DNA of 9,945 nucleotides. Source: an uncultured Collinsella sp. (GTDB lineage Bacteria; Actinomycetota; Coriobacteriia; Coriobacteriales; Coriobacteriaceae). Position 1 is the first letter of the stretch. Each line of letters opens with the position of its first letter. The DNA is taken from NCBI GenBank assembly GCA_900758885.1, contig CAAETD010000065.1, positions 1-9,945 of the forward strand. The letters run 5' to 3'. Position numbers and translations under genes: made by a program. A model generated the notes under the pieces. That model did no database searches. It had not been told where the DNA came from and saw only the letters and a program-made list of their open reading frames with translations. Shown here in pieces: positions 7,320 to 9,945 of the stretch.

Positions 7320-7444
7320 GCTGGCCGCATGGGGTAACTTCCCAGCGCGTCCTCGGACATGCAAAAAGGCTCGCTGCGCACTTCGTGCGGCGAGCCTTTT
7401 TGCGTCCTGCGGAATGCGCTGGGAAGTTACCCCATGCGGCCAGC
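7320..7444. repeat. Nested stem-loop repeat element, copy 2
   Basis: The 125-bp element has the same architecture as copy 1 at 4512-4630. The outer stem is a perfect 29 bp (7320-7348 with 7416-7444). Internal-loop strands are GTCCTCGGACAT (7349-7360, identical to copy 1) and GTCCTGCGGAAT (7404-7415, two changes). The inner stem is 14 bp (7361-7374 with 7390-7403) and the apex TGCGCACTTCGTGCG (7375-7389) is identical. The outer stem sequence differs from copy 1 except for CCGC near the base and AG next to the loop, yet remains fully paired. The inner stem also changed on both sides. This is compensatory change, so the fold is likely selected. It sits between convergent larD and the tetR gene. 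Confidence 0.88.
7361..7403. terminator. Bidirectional terminator between larD and the tetR gene
   Basis: The inner hairpin of repeat copy 2 reads GCAAAAAGGCTCGC, apex, GCGAGCCTTTTTGC, so it gives a GC-rich stem followed by five U residues on either strand. This suits its place between two convergent operons: larA-larD arriving from the left and larB-larC-tetR from the right. Confidence 0.75.
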
Positions 7445-7600
7445 TGCGGGATCTTAGTCGCGTTGGAACAAGCAACCCGACATATATATCTGAATTTGGA
7501 TGGGAGGGGCTTGTTGCTGGTAGGGGCGTTGAAGTGCGAGTGACGCTTTGGGATGCGTGGCGGCCTGGGTTGGGGCGATGCTTTGGGATGAGGTTCTTAC

Positions 7601-8140
7601 TTAGTTGAAGAGGGGCTTTATGGCTGAGAGGTAGTCTTTGGCTACGTTGACTTTTTCTGCTTCGAAGTTGTGCCATGCCCACCATTGGACCATTCCTACG
7701 AAGCTTGAGGCTATGTGGTGTAGTAAGAAGCTTCGGTCCATGGTGCCGGCGGGGCCTGTGGGGTTGGCGGGGACGGTTTCGGCTGCGCGCGACATGATGG
7801 TCTTGCGGAGACAGTCGGCGAAGACGCGTGAGCCGGCGCCGGCTACGAGGGCTCGGACGCCCTGGCGACGCTCCCAGAGATTGCTGAGAATATGCTCGAT
7901 CTGCACGAGTGGGTCGTCGAGCGGTGTGCCATCGTCATCGAGGGCGTGGGTGCAGATATCGCTCACGAGCTCGGACAGTAGGTCGTCTTTGCTCTTAAAG
8001 AGGCCGTAGAATGTCGCGCGGCCTACGTGAGCGCGCACGATGATGTCGCCGACGGTAATCTTGCCGTAGTCCTCTTCGCGTAGCAGCTCGGAGAACGCCG
8101 CGACGATGGCAGCGCGGCTTTTTTCTTTGCGGGCATCCAT
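7601..8140 (-). CDS. TetR-family transcriptional regulator of the lar locus
   Basis: A 179-residue DNA-binding regulator. The N-terminal helix-turn-helix is clear (residues about 28-55, ITVGDIIVRAHVGRATFYGLFKSKDDLL), and the helical remainder would be the ligand and dimer domain. ATG 8140 is two bases after the larC stop (TAG-CC-ATG). There is no Shine-Dalgarno site before it, so translation is probably coupled to larC. An open frame continues upstream to 8353, but it is antisense-like in composition, overlaps larC and has no support. Position as last gene of the larB operon suggests autoregulation through the inverted repeat at 9904-9937. In lactobacilli the lar genes are controlled by LarR of the Crp-Fnr family, so this is a different regulator type. 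The ligand is unknown; lactate or a nickel-related signal are guesses. Confidence 0.88.
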   Translation of the reverse strand: MDARKEKSRAAIVAAFSELLREEDYGKITVGDIIVRAHVGRATFYGLFKSKDDLLSELVSDICTHALDDDGTPLDDPLVQIEHILSNLWERRQGVRALVAGAGSRVFADCLRKTIMSRAAETVPANPTGPAGTMDRSFLLHHIASSFVGMVQWWAWHNFEAEKVNVAKDYLSAIKPLFN

Positions 8141-8142
8141 GG

Positions 8143-9066
8143 CTATGCATCCACGTGAACGAGCAGACAACGGAGCGTGCCGGAGCAACCCTCGTAGGGG
8201 CGCTTGCCGGCGCCGTAGCCGACGCCTTCGATGCGGTAGCGTGCCGGCAGGTGCTCGGACGTGCGCAGCGCGGTGACGATGGCGGCGCCCGTGGGCGTCA
8301 CGAGCTCGCCGGCGACAGGTGCAGGCGTGAGGGCGATATTGCCTGTCTGGCACAGGTTGACAACAGCGGGGACGGGAATGGGCATGAAGCCGTGGGCGCA
8401 GCGAATGGTGCCGTGGCCCTCGGAAAGCGACTCGACCACGATGTCCTCGATGCCCAGATCATCGAGGCAGATGGCAACCGAGCAGATGTCAACGATGGAA
8501 TCGACGGCGCCCACCTCGTGGAACATGACGGTTTCGGGCGTTTTGCCGTGGGCCTTGGCCTCGGCGGCGGCAAGTGCGGTAAAGATGGCGAGCGCACGAC
8601 GCTTGGCGCCATCGCTTAGCTGTGAGCCGTCGATGATGGCGGTGACGTCCGCCAAAGAACGGTGGTGATGGTGGTGGGCGTGATGATGGCCCTCGTGGCC
8701 ATGGCCGTGGGCCTCATGGTCATGCTCGTGTGTGTGTTCGTGTTCGTGCTCGTGCTCGTCGTGGTCATGATGGTGGTGCTCATGTTCGTGCGTGTGCTCG
8801 GCAGTTGCTTCGTTGCCGTAGAGCCAGGCCATATCGTGATCGTGGTTCTCGAGATCCTCTGCAAGCTGAACATCGAAATCGCAGGCGTCGATGCCATGCT
8901 TGTTTGCACACGTGACGGCGATCGTAAAGCCGTCGACCGGCAGTGTGGCGAGCTGTTCGCGCAGGTGCTCCTCGCTGGCGCCCAGGTCGAGCAGGGCCGC
9001 GACGGTCATGTCGCCGCTGATGCCCGAGGTGCCGTCGATGATAAGCGTGTGCTGATGGTTGGACAT
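8143..9066 (-). CDS. larC: Nickel insertion protein LarC, N-terminal (LarC1) form with histidine-rich insert
   Basis: LarC inserts nickel into the pincer nucleotide to finish the LarA cofactor. The 307-residue product starts with the family signature (LIIDGTSGISGDMTVAALLDLG, residues 8-29) and has FHEVGAVDSIVDI (182-194), GELVTPTGAA (253-262) and GVGYGAGKR (281-289). A stretch at residues 91-135 has 26 histidines in 45 residues, mostly alternating with Glu, Asp or Gly, a likely nickel store. The protein stops just after GTLRCLLVHVDA, where full-length LarC goes on into the second domain (LarC2) that binds CTP. No LarC2-like sequence follows in any frame, since the tetR gene starts at once. 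Start ATG 9066 has AAGGAG 7 nt upstream, overlapping the larB stop. It could be a LarC1 protein partnering with a LarC2 coded elsewhere, or a truncated gene. Confidence 0.9.
   Translation of the reverse strand: MSNHQHTLIIDGTSGISGDMTVAALLDLGASEEHLREQLATLPVDGFTIAVTCANKHGIDACDFDVQLAEDLENHDHDMAWLYGNEATAEHTHEHEHHHHDHDEHEHEHEHTHEHDHEAHGHGHEGHHHAHHHHHRSLADVTAIIDGSQLSDGAKRRALAIFTALAAAEAKAHGKTPETVMFHEVGAVDSIVDICSVAICLDDLGIEDIVVESLSEGHGTIRCAHGFMPIPVPAVVNLCQTGNIALTPAPVAGELVTPTGAAIVTALRTSEHLPARYRIEGVGYGAGKRPYEGCSGTLRCLLVHVDA
8662..8796 (-). other. Histidine-rich segment of LarC
   Basis: This DNA is made of CAC/CAT and GAG/GAC codons in near-alternation and encodes 26 histidines in 45 residues. It reads as degenerate short tandem units such as His-Glu and His-Asp, so it may expand and contract by slippage. 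Histidine-rich tracts in nickel chaperones (for example HypB, UreE) bind or store nickel; the same role here is inference. Confidence 0.85.
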
Positions 9067-9076
9067 GGAATGCTCC

Positions 9077-9859
9077 TTAACGGGCGCGGGGTGTGCCGGC
9101 GCTCAGATGATTGATAAGACTTGCCTGGTAGGCGGCACCAAAGCCGTTGTCGATATTGACGACCGAAACGCCGCTGGCACAGGAGCTGAGCATGGCGAGC
9201 AGCGCGGCTACGCCACCAAAACTCGCGCCATAGCCCACGCTGGTGGGAACGGCGATGACCGGACAGCTCACCAGGCCGCCGATAACGCTCGCCAACGCGC
9301 CCTCCATGCCGGCGATGGCAATGACCACCTGTGCCTGGGCAAGTTCCTCGGCATGCGCGAGCAGGCGGTGCAGGCCGGCGACACCTACGTCGTAGAGGCG
9401 GTCGACCTCGTTGCCATAGAACTCGGCCGTCAACGCGGCTTCCTCGGCGACGGGCAAGTCGCTCGTGCCGGCGCAGGCGACGACGATGCGTCCGTTGCCA
9501 GTAGGGGAGGGCTTGCCGCCCACGAGGGCGAGCTGCGCGTCCGGGACATATCCCAGGTCGATGTCGTTGTCGAGGAGCTCCGAGGTACGGGCTGCCTTTT
9601 CGGCGTCCAGGCGCGTGACCAGGATGCGCTCCTGGCCGGCATCGCGCAGCGCCTCGATAATGGCGGCAATCTGCTCGGCGGTTTTACCGGCACCGTAGAC
9701 AACCTCGCCGGCTCCCTGGCGTACCCCGCGTGAAAGATCGAGCTGCGCAAAACCCAGATCGGCGGTTGGCGCCGTCTGGATGCGCGTGAGGGCGACTGCC
9801 GGAGTGACTGCTCCGCAGGCAACATCGCTCAGCAATTGCTCAAGATCTTGCTTATCCAT
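9077..9859 (-). CDS. larB: Pyridinium-3,5-biscarboxylic acid mononucleotide synthase LarB
   Basis: LarB is the first enzyme of nickel-pincer cofactor synthesis. It carboxylates the pyridinium ring of nicotinic acid adenine dinucleotide and cleaves the phosphoanhydride. The 260-residue product is normal in length and has the C-terminal PurE-like domain. Visible blocks are YGAGKTAEQI, GTSDLPVAEE (131-140), YDVGVAGLHRLL, AGMEGALASV (about 184-193), PTSVGYGASFGG and LSSCASGVSVVNIDNGFGA. Cys227 in the last block matches the cysteine that attacks the substrate ring in the lactobacillus enzyme. ATG 9859 is chosen because GAAGGGA lies about 7 nt upstream; a GTG 33 bp earlier has no such site. It is first in the operon, with larC 10 bp downstream and the larC ribosome site overlapping its stop. 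Confidence 0.94.
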   Translation of the reverse strand: MDKQDLEQLLSDVACGAVTPAVALTRIQTAPTADLGFAQLDLSRGVRQGAGEVVYGAGKTAEQIAAIIEALRDAGQERILVTRLDAEKAARTSELLDNDIDLGYVPDAQLALVGGKPSPTGNGRIVVACAGTSDLPVAEEAALTAEFYGNEVDRLYDVGVAGLHRLLAHAEELAQAQVVIAIAGMEGALASVIGGLVSCPVIAVPTSVGYGASFGGVAALLAMLSSCASGVSVVNIDNGFGAAYQASLINHLSAGTPRAR

Positions 9860-9882
9860 ATATGTTCCCTTCGACGGCGCAA

Positions 9883-9888
9883 AGTCTA
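9883..9888 (-). promoter_or_regulatory. Candidate extended -10 box for larB
   Basis: On the - strand the sequence reads TGC-TAGACT, an extended -10 element with four of six consensus bases, 24 bp before the larB ATG. With an 18-bp spacer, the -35 position (TTCGGA) falls inside the left arm of the inverted repeat at 9904-9914. A second candidate, TATAGT (9936-9941 on the - strand, five of six), overlaps the right arm, and its -35 box would be outside the window. Either way the inverted repeat overlaps the promoter. Confidence 0.35.
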
Positions 9889-9903
9889 GCACTCAAAGGG
9901 TAT

Positions 9904-9937
9904 GTTTCCGAACACTAAGACAAAATTGTTCGGAAAC
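9904..9937. promoter_or_regulatory. Inverted-repeat operator upstream of larB
   Basis: GTTTCCGAACA (9904-9914) and its exact complement TGTTCGGAAAC (9927-9937) are separated by 12 nt. Each arm holds a small dyad of its own (GTT-TCCG-AAC), so the site could hold two repressor dimers about 24 bp apart. No U tract follows on either strand, which argues against a terminator. As the larB operon ends with a TetR-family gene, this is the likely operator for self-repression; the link is inferred from position. The motif does not recur upstream of larA. Confidence 0.65.
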
Positions 9938-9945
9938 TATAGGAC

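Noticed and set aside
7545..7590. Direct repeat GCTTTGGGATG (7545-7555 and 7580-7590) after the tetR gene
   Set aside because: Short, imperfectly framed and in low-constraint DNA downstream of a stop codon; nothing ties it to a function.
8141..8353. N-terminal extension of the tetR frame into larC, or a frameshifted LarC-TetR or LarC1-LarC2 fusion
   Set aside because: The extension is an arginine-rich shadow of larC and has no LarC2 motifs. TetR proteins start directly before the helix-turn-helix region, as with ATG 8140.
8662..8796. CRISPR-like or microsatellite array
   Set aside because: The repetitive look comes from His and Glu/Asp codons within the intact larC frame; there are no spacers.

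Overview
The window is high-GC bacterial DNA with short intergenic gaps, good Shine-Dalgarno sites and some alternative start codons. The protein style (HisRS, PEP carboxylase, a lactate racemase set with TetR control) fits an anaerobic gut actinobacterium of the Coriobacteriia, most likely Collinsella or a relative. That assignment is inference from recalled protein families, not from a search.

Left part (1-4486, + strand): hisS (histidyl-tRNA synthetase) has its own -10 box and a hairpin after it. It is followed by ppc (phosphoenolpyruvate carboxylase), which has a perfect TATAAT box and a spaced inverted repeat over the place where a -35 box should be.

Middle (4487-5239): a 753-bp stretch without a credible gene. 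It starts with a 119-bp nested stem-loop element. Near its right end are a good sigma-70-type promoter (TTGACA-N17-GATACT), a roughly 330-nt leader with several hairpins, and an intrinsic-terminator-like hairpin about 120 bp before larA. This arrangement suggests attenuation or riboswitch control of larA.

Right part (5240-9945): a lactate racemase locus in two convergent arms. The + arm is larA (nickel-pincer lactate racemase) and larD (aquaporin-family lactate channel). The - arm is larB (carboxylase/hydrolase that starts synthesis of the pincer cofactor), a larC1-like gene with a very histidine-rich insert, and a TetR-family regulator joined to larC by a 2-bp gap. A perfect 11-bp inverted repeat lies in the larB promoter region at the window edge and is the natural candidate operator for the TetR protein. 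larE and the LarC2 domain are absent from the window.

The strongest unexplained signal is a pair of structured repeats (4512-4630 and 7320-7444). They share an apical hairpin and two 12-nt internal-loop strands at identical positions, while their 25- and 29-bp outer stems differ in sequence but each is self-complementary. They act at least as terminators, the second between the two convergent lar arms, but the conserved unpaired strands call for a further explanation.
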